DNA from: Bacteroidota bacterium
Lineage (GTDB): Bacteria; Bacteroidota; Bacteroidia; Palsa-965
NCBI GenBank assembly: GCA_016194975.1
Contig: JACQAM010000007.1
Coordinates: forward strand, 341,031 to 405,030
Length of the DNA: 64,000 bases
Direction: 5' to 3'
Within the stretch, counting starts at the first letter, position 1, and each line of letters opens with the position of its first letter. Below are positions 42,559-51,743 of the stretch, piece after piece. A program made the position numbers and the translations under genes. Under the pieces are notes generated by a model. That model saw nothing but the letters and a program-made list of their open reading frames with translations. It searched no databases and was not told the DNA's origin.

Positions 42559-44031
42559 ATGAAATTTAAAAAGCTACTTCTCCTCTCCTATTGCATTCCC
42601 GCATTTCTTATTGCCCAGAAAAATTATGTGCCGAATCCTTCATTCGAATCAGATGTGAATGCTCCTCCCATTCAACAATTCAACTGGAATAAATATGTGG
42701 ACTGGAGAAAAGATTCGCTTTACAATCATTCCGGAAATGAATTGTATCTCTGCTCGGGATGGTGGCAACCCACTTCAGGAACGCCGGACTACCTGAATTC
42801 CGATCGTTCTTATTTGCTTGGATTCAAAACCAAAACTGCACGCACGGGCGAAGGGCGCATGGGAATCATTGGAGGAATTGCAGAGAGCAGTTTAGTGACC
42901 TGGCTTTTTTACAAAGACACTTATGCCGAATACATCGAATGCAAATTGAATGCGCCGCTCGATTCAGGAAAAATGTATCGTGTGCAGTATTATGTTGCGC
43001 TCGACCGCAAATCGAATTTTTCCTGCGATCATTTCGGTGCGGTGATTGCGCGCGATTGCATGATGGTGAAAGATTATCACTCGAGTTTTTACAGTTATGA
43101 TCCTACGCCGAATGTGATGATGCATGATGATCATTATGTGACGAGCGATGAAGGATGGGTGCTGGTATGCGATACATTCATTGCAAAAGGCGGCGAAAAA
43201 TTTCTGACACTCGGTTCTTTCATGGGCGATTTCCCGGTGCGCGTTCATAGTGTAAAACCATCGCAGCACGGATCTTTGCGCGTGGCTCCGTTCAACAAAT
43301 ACGCTTACTACTATGTGGATGATGTGACGCTCACAGAAGTTCTGCCCGAAGAAGAATTATGTGCAACACCGCGCGATTCCATTGTGCGTGATAATCTCGT
43401 TTTTCTCATTGATGCTTCAGGTTCCATGGCGGAAAAAGGGCTCATTGATGAAGCGAAAGATGCAATCACTTCGCTCACGAAAGAATTGCCACCGGGCGAT
43501 CACGTTACGATCATTTCTTACAGCGACGAGGCGGTAGTGCATGCGGAACAGGTGCGTGCGGATGATGAAGAAGCAATTAAAAAAGCGTTGAAAGAAGTTC
43601 AGTCGGGAGGAGGAACCAATGTTGTTGCCGGATTCAACGCTGCTTATCTTGGATTGAGAAAACAAATGATAACGGGAGGAAATAATAAAATTGTGGTGCT
43701 CACCGATGGAAAAATTTATTTGCCGGCAGGCGAAAAGAAAAAAATTCTCGATGCTTCTACGAATGAAGGAATAAAAGTTTCGGTAATATTTTTCGGCGAT
43801 GAAGTTCCGGATGATGTGCAGAAGTTTGCCGAATCTACCGGCGGAGGAACACAGGCAGCGAAAAAAGGCGCGGGAGGTGATGCATTGAAAGCGGAAGTTC
43901 CGCCGGTGGTGAAAGACACGCCCTACGGAGAGCGGAATGCCGGAAAGATCATTGCGTGGGAAGCGCTTACAAAATTATTATTCCCCGCGATTTTGGCGGC
44001 GATAGTGTTGCATGGAATGAAGGTGATTTAG
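42559..44031 (+). CDS. VWA-domain exported protein
   Basis: 490 residues. A signal peptide (ending LIAQ, about 20) is followed by an N-terminal sandwich (NYVPNPSFESDVNAPP to about residue 265), similar to the NPSFE-type domains of OmpA-like Bacteroidota proteins. The VWA domain spans about 280-440: VFLIDASGSMAEKG is a complete MIDAS DxSxS, with the Thr in GGGTNVVAGF and the Asp in VLTDGKIYL. A final hydrophobic segment (about 470-488) may anchor it in the membrane. VWA proteins bind metal-dependent protein partners; the partner is unknown. Confidence 0.87.
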   Translation: MKFKKLLLLSYCIPAFLIAQKNYVPNPSFESDVNAPPIQQFNWNKYVDWRKDSLYNHSGNELYLCSGWWQPTSGTPDYLNSDRSYLLGFKTKTARTGEGRMGIIGGIAESSLVTWLFYKDTYAEYIECKLNAPLDSGKMYRVQYYVALDRKSNFSCDHFGAVIARDCMMVKDYHSSFYSYDPTPNVMMHDDHYVTSDEGWVLVCDTFIAKGGEKFLTLGSFMGDFPVRVHSVKPSQHGSLRVAPFNKYAYYYVDDVTLTEVLPEEELCATPRDSIVRDNLVFLIDASGSMAEKGLIDEAKDAITSLTKELPPGDHVTIISYSDEAVVHAEQVRADDEEAIKKALKEVQSGGGTNVVAGFNAAYLGLRKQMITGGNNKIVVLTDGKIYLPAGEKKKILDASTNEGIKVSVIFFGDEVPDDVQKFAESTGGGTQAAKKGAGGDALKAEVPPVVKDTPYGERNAGKIIAWEALTKLLFPAILAAIVLHGMKVI

Positions 44032-44221
44032 GAATTGACCAATAAGAAAGATTTCAGCGACAAGAAATTTATCTTTAGAGGCTGTTTAAATTTCATCCTT
44101 CTCCACAATTTCCCCTTCCCGGTTAAAAACCCGCAGCAAATACTGATCTGTTGAATGAAAGATTGGAGAATTTTAATGCTCATTAAAAAAATATTTTGTT
44201 TGCAAATCAAATTCCTGCCCC

Positions 44222-45994
44222 TTACTCCTTATACAAATTCTCAATCGCCGATTCATTCTCTTTCAATATCACTTTTCTTTTGATTGATAATTTCGGGGTG
44301 AGTTCTCCGCCATCAACGGTCCATTCTTTCGGAAGCAGGATGATCTTTTTTATTTTTTCATATTGCGCGAGCTGCACATTTATTTTTTCCACCACGCTTT
44401 CCATTCGCTTCACTACTTTTTCATTCTTCACAATTTCATCTGCGGTATTGCCAATGGAATAACCTTTCAGTTTTGCCCAGTCTTTGAGAAAAGTAATGGA
44501 AGGAACAATGATGGCCGAAGGAAATTTCTGATTTTCTCCAATGATCATGCTCTGTTCAACGAATTGAGAAGTGCGCAATAAATTCTCGATCATTTGCGGT
44601 GCAATATATTTTCCGCCGGAAGTTTTGAAAATTTCTTTTTTGCGGTCGGTAATTTTTAAAAATCTTCCTTCCACTAAAGTTCCGATGTCGCCGGTATGAA
44701 AATATCCGTCTTTGTCGAGCGCTTCTGCTGTTGCATCAGGACGATTATAATAGCCGAGCATCACGTTGGGGCCTTTCACGAGAATTTCTCCGTCGGCTGC
44801 AAATTTCACAGTCACATCTTTGATCACCGGGCCAACCGTTCCGAAACAAATACTATCGGGATTGAAATTATTTACGGCGATAACCGGTGAAGTTTCTGTC
44901 AATCCATATCCCTCGAGAACGGGCAAACCTGCTGCCCAGTAAATTCTGCAGAGGCGCGGTTCCAGCGCTGCTCCGCCGGATATCATGGCGCGTACATTTC
45001 CACCAAGTGCTTCTCTCCATTTCGAAAAAATAAGTTTTGAGGCGATGGAAAGTTTCAACTTGTACCACCAGGAATTTCCGGGCTTGCGTACTTCAAATTT
45101 TTCCCCGAGTTGAACTGCCCAGAAAAATAATTTTCTTTTGATCCCTTTTTGTTCGAGTCCTTTTGCGGTGATGCGGTTGTAAACTTTCTGCAATAAATGA
45201 GGAACGCAGGAAAAAATATGCGGCTTGAGTTCCCTGATATTATCGCCGATCGTTTCAATGCTCTCTGCGTAATAGATGGCGGGACCACGATACAAATAGA
45301 GATACGTGAGCATGCGTTCGTAAATATGATTGAGCGGAAGAAAACTCAGCGCGCGGCACGTATGATCTACAGGAGGAAGATCGCATAGCGTAGTGAAATT
45401 GCTCACGAGATTATTATGCGAAAGCATTACACCTTTCGGGGTTCCGGTTGTGCCGGAAGTGTAAAGAATAGTAAGAAGTGAATCGGGATGCGTTTCGTTT
45501 TTTATAACGCTGATCACTTCTTCGCGCGGATTTTTTTTCCCGTTCTCAATAAGCAAACTGATATTTTCAGCGCCGCCATTTTGAATGGTAAAAATTTTTG
45601 GCGGCGATGCAAGTCCTTCACAGGCCAATTTTGCATTGGCGAAAACAATATTGTTGGAAACGAAAATAATTTTTGCGCCGGAATCCTGCAGAATGAATTT
45701 CAGATCGTTCCCGGAAATATTCGGATACACCGGAACAAGAACGGCGCCGGAATATTGTACTGCGAAGTCAATGACATTCCATTCGGGGCGATTGTTGGAA
45801 ATGATAACGGCACGATCGCCTCGCTGCAAACCGGAATTGATCAATCCTGATGCAAGCTGGTGAGCGGTCTCTGTAAATTTTTTCATGGACCATTTCACCC
45901 ACTGGCCATTCACTTTTCCGGCGAAGGCATCTTCTTTATCGCCAAAATTTTCCAGGTAATATTCCGGGAGATCGAGTACGCGGGTAACGCTCAT
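44222..45994 (-). CDS. fadD: Long-chain fatty acid-CoA ligase (AMP-forming)
   Basis: 590 residues. The AMP-binding P-loop is LYTSGTTGTPKGVMLSHNN (about 170-188), followed by SFLPLNHIYERM, GYGLTETSPVIAVN (A5 motif) and GYFHTGDIGTLVEGRFLKITDRKKEIFKTSGGKYIAP (A7-A8) split over the hinge. The FadD15/ACSL-like layout favours long-chain fatty acids. It activates fatty acids at the inner face of the membrane, supplying the beta-oxidation operon at 3.5-10 kb. Monocistronic with its own promoter box. Confidence 0.92.
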   Translation of the reverse strand: MSVTRVLDLPEYYLENFGDKEDAFAGKVNGQWVKWSMKKFTETAHQLASGLINSGLQRGDRAVIISNNRPEWNVIDFAVQYSGAVLVPVYPNISGNDLKFILQDSGAKIIFVSNNIVFANAKLACEGLASPPKIFTIQNGGAENISLLIENGKKNPREEVISVIKNETHPDSLLTILYTSGTTGTPKGVMLSHNNLVSNFTTLCDLPPVDHTCRALSFLPLNHIYERMLTYLYLYRGPAIYYAESIETIGDNIRELKPHIFSCVPHLLQKVYNRITAKGLEQKGIKRKLFFWAVQLGEKFEVRKPGNSWWYKLKLSIASKLIFSKWREALGGNVRAMISGGAALEPRLCRIYWAAGLPVLEGYGLTETSPVIAVNNFNPDSICFGTVGPVIKDVTVKFAADGEILVKGPNVMLGYYNRPDATAEALDKDGYFHTGDIGTLVEGRFLKITDRKKEIFKTSGGKYIAPQMIENLLRTSQFVEQSMIIGENQKFPSAIIVPSITFLKDWAKLKGYSIGNTADEIVKNEKVVKRMESVVEKINVQLAQYEKIKKIILLPKEWTVDGGELTPKLSIKRKVILKENESAIENLYKE

Positions 45995-46298
45995 AAATGG
46001 TGGTTTGCAGTAACTAAAATTAGGGATTTTATTGCTCTGTTGTTTACTGTTTTGCGTTATTGAGATTTGTTATTGGTCATTCAATGCACTGCAGGAAATT
46101 TTTAGCCCTGACAGCCGCGCTTTACCCCGCAGGGATGGGCGTTTCTCCGGATGTAACTTGCGAGGAGTAATAGCAATGGCAGGACAGGAGTGAATTTAAT
46201 GCACTTCCACTGCCGCTTCAGAAAAAAATCATCCTGAAAAAGAAAAGTATTATCGACTGATAAAATTTATAATTTGGCGTGAATTAATTTTTCTTCCA
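45995..46298. other. 304-base spacer with a conserved-looking structured element
   Basis: Bases 46084-46215 begin GCACTGCAGG and contain TTTTTAGCCCTGACAGC, CTTGCGAGGAGTAATAGC and GGCAGGACAGGAGTG. From memory, these words recur together between genes of many Bacteroidota. It can fold, with small CTCC/GGAG pairings. A chance 28-codon frame (46084-46170) runs through it. It may be a repeat or an RNA motif; no gene is called. The rest holds the promoter of the acyl-CoA ligase gene. Confidence 0.35.
46015..46022 (-). promoter_or_regulatory. -7 box TAATTTTA for the acyl-CoA ligase gene
   Basis: On the minus strand TAATTTTA ends 20 bases before the ATG at 45994. Confidence 0.45.
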
Positions 46299-47318
46299 AT
46301 GACGATTGATCTCAGGAGTGATACGGTAACGCGCCCTACAAAAGGAATGCTTGATGCGATGTTTCATGCAAAAGTGGGTGACGATGTTTTCAATGAAGAT
46401 CCTACGGTAAATACGCTCGAGGAAAAATGCGCGAAACTTTTCAGCCATGAAGCGGGATTATTTTGTCCGTCGGGAACGATGACGAACCAGGTGGCGATAA
46501 AGGTGCACACGCAACCTGGCGATGAAGTGCTGTGTGATGTGAGTGCGCACATTTACAATTTCGAAGGCGGAGGAATTTCTTTCAACTCGGGTGCGCAGGC
46601 AAAAGTAATCAACGGTGATCGCGGGCGCATGAGTGCGAAACAGGTGGAAGAAAATATAAACGCAACATTCGACTGGCTGACGAGAACACGTTTGGTGAGT
46701 ATAGAAAATACAGCGAATCGTGCGGGAGGAAGTTTTTATTCCTTCGAACAAATGAAATCTATTGGTGATGTTGCCAAAAAACACGGATTAAAATATCATC
46801 TTGATGGTGCGCGCATTTTCAATGCAATTGCAGAAGCAGAATATTCTCCTTCGCAGATCGGCCCGCTTTTCGATTCTATTTCCGTTTGTCTTTCGAAAGG
46901 ATTGGGAACTCCTGCGGGATCTGTTCTGCTCGGATCGAAAGAATTCATCCGTCATGCGCGTCGCGTGCGGAAAGTTTTCGGAGGAGGAATGCGACAGGCG
47001 GGATTTCTGGCTGCTGCAGGAATTTATGCGCTCGATCATCATACCGAGCGATTGAAAGAAGATCACAAACGTGCAAAGATCATTGGAGAAACGCTCTCGA
47101 AACTTTCTTTTGTAACCAACGTTCTTCCCGTTGACACGAACATCATTATTTTCTCGCTCGATGATAAAATGCCGGGCGAAAAATTTGTTGAACAACTTTC
47201 GGCGAATGAGATCAAGTCGGTGGGATTCGGAAAACAAACGATACGTTTTGTAACGCATCTTGATTTTACGGATGAGATGCTGGAGAAGACGGTGGATGTT
47301 TTGAAGAAGATTCGGTAG
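46299..47318 (+). CDS. ltaE: Low-specificity L-threonine aldolase-type PLP enzyme
   Basis: 339 residues. Fold-type I aldolase blocks: [14 protein letters not shown] (N-terminal signature), [18 protein letters not shown] with a PLP-stacking His, [11 protein letters not shown] with the pyridine-binding Asp, and the Schiff-base Lys200 in [14 protein letters not shown]. It splits threonine and beta-hydroxy amino acids to glycine and aldehyde in the cytosol. Length is normal. Monocistronic; a long hairpin separates it from the convergent radical SAM gene. Confidence 0.93.
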   Translation: MTIDLRSDTVTRPTKGMLDAMFHAKVGDDVFNEDPTVNTLEEKCAKLFSHEAGLFCPSGTMTNQVAIKVHTQPGDEVLCDVSAHIYNFEGGGISFNSGAQAKVINGDRGRMSAKQVEENINATFDWLTRTRLVSIENTANRAGGSFYSFEQMKSIGDVAKKHGLKYHLDGARIFNAIAEAEYSPSQIGPLFDSISVCLSKGLGTPAGSVLLGSKEFIRHARRVRKVFGGGMRQAGFLAAAGIYALDHHTERLKEDHKRAKIIGETLSKLSFVTNVLPVDTNIIIFSLDDKMPGEKFVEQLSANEIKSVGFGKQTIRFVTHLDFTDEMLEKTVDVLKKIR

Positions 47319-47331
47319 ACGGTTGTTAGTT

Positions 47332-47387
47332 GTCAGTTGTTAGTGGCAGTTGTATTAATTTCAACACAACTGCCACTGACAACTGCC
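47332..47387. terminator. Bidirectional hairpin between convergent genes
   Basis: A 22-base arm (47332-47353) pairs with 47366-47387 with about two wobble or mismatch positions; the loop is 12 bases. The arms consist of repeated GTTGT/GGCAGTT words, and outer copies can extend the stem. It has no T tract, but the position suits a transcription stop for both genes. Confidence 0.55.
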
Positions 47388-47412
47388 GCTTACAACTGGC
47401 AACCTCTTCTCC

Positions 47413-48867
47413 TTATTTCCAGAATTCACTAATTCTTATTTTATTTTTTTCTCTTTTTTCGCGGAAGAAGAACTGGAACAATTCGTGGAACCACACTCTT
47501 TTTCCAATACGCGTGTACCAGCGCATAGCATCACGCAGGCGTGCATCGCGATGAAAAAATAACCGCATTACCGCTTTCGGCCGCGATTGCATGATCACTT
47601 CGATGAGCTTTACATAGAGAATAACGAGCCAGGGTGGAAGATTTTCGGTGGCGAGCACCTGGTGTTTGTAATCCCATTTGCGCTGATCTGTAATAATAAT
47701 TTTTTTGTGTTTAATCTCTTCGAAGTATGGCGTCCACTTGTGCGGAGTTACGTAGAGCAACTGAACCTGGTCGGGATCGTAGGAAATTAACTGGCGGAGA
47801 CTCCTGTAAAAATCTTTTGTTGTTTCTTCGCCGAAACCAACCACGTAAGTGGCCATGGAAAGAATATTATTTTTCCTCAGCAAACGGATCGCTTCACGAT
47901 CGTTTGAAATTTTTCCGGCTTTCTTAATTTTCTCGAGTACGACTTCGTCATAATTCTCTATGCCGAGGAGAAAACGTTCGAAACCGGCCTTCTTGTATAG
48001 CGGCAACAGATCGGCGTCACGCACAATATTATCGGCGCGTACGGAACCAACGAGAATGAGCGGAAGATTTTCTGCGATAAGTGCAATTAAAAATTCTTTC
48101 CATGCTTTTTTGTCAGTCGCAGGATTTTCATCGGCAAAGTTGATCACTTCAATTCCGAACTTATGATGAAGCATGGCAATTTCTTTTGCGAGCAATTGCG
48201 GATCACGATGTCTCCATTTTTTCCAGAATAAACTTTGTCCGCAATAACTACAGGGATACGGACATCCTCTCGAGAACTGTATGACAACCGCTTTTCTTTT
48301 CCCCCAATAGGTGTAGTTGTAATTTCCCATCAACTCCCATCCTACCCTGTACAGATCCAGGTCTCTTATCATTTCGGCAGGAATAGTTCTGAATGGTAAA
48401 CCGTTTTTTTGTAATGCAATTCCTTTTACCTTTTCCGGAGCAATATTTTTTTCAATTGCGTTCACAAGATTTACAATTGTCTCTTCGCCTTCGCCACAAA
48501 CAATAAAATCTATTTGCGGGTCGTCGCGCAGAATTTCATTCCAGTGATACGTCGGAAAAACTCCACCGATAATAATTTTTATTTCCCTGTTATTATTTTT
48601 GATGATTTTTGTCAATGAAGAAATGACGGGCTGGGCCGAAGTGGAACCGGAATGGCCGAGCAGAACGAGTTGAGGGCCGTACTTCGCAGTTTCATCTACG
48701 ATCTCATTAAATTTCATCGGCGCAAAATCGGCGTCAAGCAATTTCACTTCATGGCCGTGATCGATGAGCGGGCCACCGATCGACAGAAGCCCAAGCGGTG
48801 GAAGATGCTCATGTGGCATACGGCTGCCGATAGACAAGTGAGGCGGGTTGATCAATAAAATGCGCAT
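47413..48867 (-). CDS. BchE-like B12-binding radical SAM protein
   Basis: 484 residues. The N-terminal B12-type domain (INPPHLSIGSRMPHEHLPPLG, CGEGEETI) lacks DxHxxG. The radical SAM core has Cys202, Cys206 and Cys209 in SRGCPYPCSYCGQSLFWKKW, then RHRDPQLLAKEI and FADENPATD. This cysteine region with FWKKWRHRD and DENP is close to BchE, the anaerobic Mg-protoporphyrin ester cyclase, more than to the two radical SAM proteins at 18-22 kb. No other chlorophyll genes are present, so another substrate, perhaps a tetrapyrrole or isoprenoid, is likely. Cotranscribed with the membrane proteins at 48.9 and 49.6 kb. Confidence 0.88.
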   Translation of the reverse strand: MRILLINPPHLSIGSRMPHEHLPPLGLLSIGGPLIDHGHEVKLLDADFAPMKFNEIVDETAKYGPQLVLLGHSGSTSAQPVISSLTKIIKNNNREIKIIIGGVFPTYHWNEILRDDPQIDFIVCGEGEETIVNLVNAIEKNIAPEKVKGIALQKNGLPFRTIPAEMIRDLDLYRVGWELMGNYNYTYWGKRKAVVIQFSRGCPYPCSYCGQSLFWKKWRHRDPQLLAKEIAMLHHKFGIEVINFADENPATDKKAWKEFLIALIAENLPLILVGSVRADNIVRDADLLPLYKKAGFERFLLGIENYDEVVLEKIKKAGKISNDREAIRLLRKNNILSMATYVVGFGEETTKDFYRSLRQLISYDPDQVQLLYVTPHKWTPYFEEIKHKKIIITDQRKWDYKHQVLATENLPPWLVILYVKLIEVIMQSRPKAVMRLFFHRDARLRDAMRWYTRIGKRVWFHELFQFFFREKREKNKIRISEFWK

Positions 48868-48876
48868 GTTGTGTTA

Positions 48877-49626
48877 TTATACAACCTGTTTCCATTCCTC
48901 CGCGTGAAATTCCTTCAGCGTATTTTTTATCCTGAGTCCGAAAATTGAAATGGCTCCGCTCATGAGCATGAAACCTGGAATGAAAATTTCCCAGCGGAAT
49001 GATTGTGGAATAAAACCTTCTGCTTCGCTGAAGAGATCTTTTCGCTGAGAAAATGTCCACACCCCTTTATCGCTGTGGTGAGCAAGTACGAAAGTGATAT
49101 AATCGGCAACGAAAGAATAAAGCACGAGAGCACAACCGGCGAATAGAATGAGTCGCTCGATCGATCTCATCTTTAAATTTATTTTTGCCGGGTTCCACAC
49201 AACTATCATTGCATAAAAAATAAGTAGTGCAGAGATCAGGCACGGGCAAATGACCGGTGATATCCACGGAACAGGGATGAGAAAAAGCACATCGAACGTG
49301 AGCAGCGATTTCGGCCAGCCGAGCAATACGTAGAGAAAAACGTAATAGAAAATATCCCAGATGGCAAAGCAGTAGATGAAGAACGCGAATCGCTGCAAAC
49401 GGTTTTCACCAACAAGAATTCCAATCCCGGCGAGCATGATGATCGTAGCGATCTCGCGGAAAAATTCGGTGATAGCAATGTCTTTCCCTATTGGTAAAAG
49501 CGGAAAATCAAACCCGTTCGGATAATAATGTTTTCGGATATAAACGACCACTGCCGTTTCGAGGTAACCCATGGCAATACTGAAAATGGTAAGCCAGGTT
49601 ATTTTTTTTGTGAGTGAGAGGTGCAT
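48877..49626 (-). CDS. Polytopic membrane protein of unknown function
   Basis: 249 residues with about seven hydrophobic segments (for example ITWLTIFSIAMGYLETAVVV, ATIIMLAGIGILVGE and ALLIFYAMIVVWNP). Conserved-looking polar residues are few. It lies 9 bases from the BchE-like gene and 15 from the next membrane protein gene, so the three form a unit. I do not recognise the family; a membrane partner for the radical SAM product is one possibility. Confidence 0.75.
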   Translation of the reverse strand: MHLSLTKKITWLTIFSIAMGYLETAVVVYIRKHYYPNGFDFPLLPIGKDIAITEFFREIATIIMLAGIGILVGENRLQRFAFFIYCFAIWDIFYYVFLYVLLGWPKSLLTFDVLFLIPVPWISPVICPCLISALLIFYAMIVVWNPAKINLKMRSIERLILFAGCALVLYSFVADYITFVLAHHSDKGVWTFSQRKDLFSEAEGFIPQSFRWEIFIPGFMLMSGAISIFGLRIKNTLKEFHAEEWKQVV

Positions 49627-49641
49627 GTTGTGGTTATTGAG

Positions 49642-50118
49642 TTATTGGGTTATGAGTTTCCTGATTTTATTATGAATGAAAAAAAGTAAGGCGAATCCGA
49701 AAATCCCGAAAGAACAATCTACAAATGTCCACATGATCGGAATTCCACGAATGGGCCCGCAGATGAACGCAAGCAGAAGCACGCCACCGCACGCGACCAT
49801 GCCCGTGCGTATTACCCACACATTAGCGACCGGATCTTTCCACGCTCCAATGAAAAAAAGAGCAATAACAAGATGCGCGAAAGCGAGCCAGTCATAACCG
49901 TACAGCAAATAAGATTTGGTCTGATCGACTTCATCGAGCGAAGCAGAAACTTTCACCAGCCAGTTGTAAATTGTTTCCGGAATAATATTCCCGGCACAAA
50001 GCAGAACATGCAATTCGCTTACCGTCGGAAATGCAGTGAGTCCGCTGAGGACGAGCAGTACGATGAAGAGTCCGATCAGTTTACGAATGGTTTTTAGTTC
50101 AGTCTTTTTAGTTTCCAT
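49642..50118 (-). CDS. Four-helix membrane protein of unknown function
   Basis: 158 residues with four hydrophobic segments (about 14-32, 78-93, 106-122 and 132-150) and a polar loop SASLDEVDQTKSYLLYGYDW between the first two. No family is recognised. It precedes the membrane protein and BchE-like genes with short gaps, which suggests a three-gene operon starting here. The upstream spacer contains CTTTG-TTTTA-CAAAG, a small inverted repeat that could bind the winged-helix regulator encoded next door; this is a guess. Confidence 0.7.
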   Translation of the reverse strand: METKKTELKTIRKLIGLFIVLLVLSGLTAFPTVSELHVLLCAGNIIPETIYNWLVKVSASLDEVDQTKSYLLYGYDWLAFAHLVIALFFIGAWKDPVANVWVIRTGMVACGGVLLLAFICGPIRGIPIMWTFVDCSFGIFGFALLFFIHNKIRKLITQ

Positions 50119-50168
50119 ATTTCAAAGTTCTTTGTTTTACAAAGTAAAACGCTAAAAAATATATTTTA

Positions 50169-50477
50169 TTATTTCTTACCAGACTTTCTGATGAGTTTTT
50201 CGAGTGAATTGAGATGGTCATTGAAAGCTTTTTTGCCGGCAGATGTGACGGCGTACGAAGTATTCGGTTTGCGGTTAACGAATTGTTTGATCACAGCAAC
50301 ATATCCTTCTTTCTCCAGTGCAGAAAGGTGACTCGCAAGATTGCCGTCGGTCACTGAGAGCAATTCCTTTAATCGTGTGAATTCTACATTGTCGTTCACC
50401 ATAAGTACCGACATGATCCCAAGACGTATCCTGTTTTCAAAAGTCTTATTGAATTTCTGCAGGTAATCGTTTCCCAT
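50169..50477 (-). CDS. Winged-helix transcriptional regulator (HTH_34 type)
   Basis: 102 residues: helix-turn-helix in MSVLMVNDNVEFTRLKELL and VTDGNLASHLSALEKEGYVA, then a wing with KQFVNRKPNTSYAVTSAGKKAF. This is the short ArsR/MarR-like winged-helix family that in Bacteroidota usually accompanies a membrane protein gene. It lies 7 bases downstream of the membrane protein gene at 50485, so the two are cotranscribed. The ligand is unknown. Confidence 0.88.
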   Translation of the reverse strand: MGNDYLQKFNKTFENRIRLGIMSVLMVNDNVEFTRLKELLSVTDGNLASHLSALEKEGYVAVIKQFVNRKPNTSYAVTSAGKKAFNDHLNSLEKLIRKSGKK

Positions 50478-50484
50478 CTTCCCC

Positions 50485-51114
50485 CTATTTCCTTTCGTAT
50501 TTTATCCAGAGCACTATTCCGTAAACGATATGCAACACCCCGAATCCGGCGGCCCAGAAAAAAAGTCCGTGGGCAACGAATGCGGTAGCAATTAATCCGA
50601 GTATGATCTCGCAGATCCCGAGATAGCGAATGTCATTCAGCGTGTATTTGCCGGCGTTAAGCAATGCGAGTCCGTAAAAAATAAGTGTAGCAGGCGCAAT
50701 CAGTAGCACATCGCCGTAATAAAGGAGTGCGATGCAGAACGCTCCACCGGTGGCAAGTGGAATAAAAAGATTGATAAGCATTCTCCATGCGATAGCGTCG
50801 AGTAATTTCAATCCGGCTTTTTTTGCTTTTCGCGCCGAGAAGAACCATCCTGCGAAAAGAGAGGCGATGAGAACGGATCCGGCATCTATAAAAAAGAAAC
50901 GGTAAAAACGGAATTCAACTTCATTCTGCCGCATTGAAATATTTTCTGCCGCAAAATCCACGTAAATAAATTTCCAGGCAAGCCCCGCACCGACCAGCGC
51001 AAATATTCCCGCACAAATACCCGACAAACCGCTGAGTGACAAAAACCGGGATGACCTGTTCATAAGGTCGCGCATTTCCCCGAGCGCTTTGAGTTGTTCT
51101 TCCTGTTCCTGCAT
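50485..51114 (-). CDS. Membrane protein paired with winged-helix regulator
   Basis: 209 residues from Met at 51114 (MQEQEEQLKALGEMRDLMNR); the frame can extend to 51141 but has no better start. A cytosolic amphipathic N-terminus is followed by six hydrophobic segments and a C-terminal basic WIKYERK. This gene plus a downstream HTH_34 regulator is a recurrent Bacteroidota pair; I know of no defined function. A regulator-sensing role for the membrane protein is possible. Confidence 0.78.
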   Translation of the reverse strand: MQEQEEQLKALGEMRDLMNRSSRFLSLSGLSGICAGIFALVGAGLAWKFIYVDFAAENISMRQNEVEFRFYRFFFIDAGSVLIASLFAGWFFSARKAKKAGLKLLDAIAWRMLINLFIPLATGGAFCIALLYYGDVLLIAPATLIFYGLALLNAGKYTLNDIRYLGICEIILGLIATAFVAHGLFFWAAGFGVLHIVYGIVLWIKYERK

Positions 51115-51230
51115 GAAGGGCTTGTTTACTTTGCCGTACAAAGTATGGAAAGAAATTTCATAAAAGCAAGAAAATTTTAATTATTTACTAATTATGAGCA
51201 GAAACCGGTTACGGATTTATCCGAACACTA

Positions 51231-51743
51231 TCAATTAGTGCGGAAGCGGAATTTGTGTTCTTTCAACTCTTCATTCGCCTTGAGAATTTTCGATTTCAGG
51301 TTCTCTTTGAATTTCAAAATTTCGTCCAGCATTTTATCATCACCGGCAGCGAGGATCTGCACAGCAAGAATTCCGGCATTTTGTCCGCCATCGACACCCA
51401 CGGTTGCAACCGGAATTCCGGGAGGCATTTGCACAATGGAAAGCAGCGAATCCCATCCATCGAGAGAAATAGAAGAACGACAGGGAACACCGATCACCGG
51501 AACAGGAGTAAGTGCGGCAACTACACCGGGAAGATGAGCTGCGCCTCCCGCGCCTGCAATGATCACGCGCACGCCGCGCCGGTGTGCTTCTTTCGCAAAT
51601 TCCAAAACTTGTTCCGGAACACGATGAGCAGAAAGCGCGTTGATCTCGAATGGAACCTGGAACTGATCAAGAATTTTTGCGGCTTCCTGCATAACGGGCA
51701 TGTCGGAAGTACTGCCCATGATGATACTGACTTTTGGCTGCAT
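51231..51743 (-). CDS. purE: 5-(carboxyamino)imidazole ribonucleotide mutase
   Basis: 170 residues, normal for class I PurE. The active-site loop is IIMGSTSDMPVM (8-19), with SAHRVPE (catalytic His40) and AGAGGAAHLPGVVAALTPVPVIGVP. It converts N5-CAIR to CAIR in purine synthesis, so a purK partner should exist elsewhere; it is not in the window. Cytosolic octamer. Monocistronic with a TAATTTTA box 19 bases upstream. Confidence 0.97.
   Translation of the reverse strand: MQPKVSIIMGSTSDMPVMQEAAKILDQFQVPFEINALSAHRVPEQVLEFAKEAHRRGVRVIIAGAGGAAHLPGVVAALTPVPVIGVPCRSSISLDGWDSLLSIVQMPPGIPVATVGVDGGQNAGILAVQILAAGDDKMLDEILKFKENLKSKILKANEELKEHKFRFRTN

Noticed and set aside
44078..44094. GAGGCTGTTTAAATTTC as an insertion-sequence end
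   Set aside because: It resembles some IS termini, but no matching inverted end was found within several hundred bases.
46084..46170. 28-codon ORF in the conserved element
   Set aside because: It has no domain and seems a by-product of the non-coding element.
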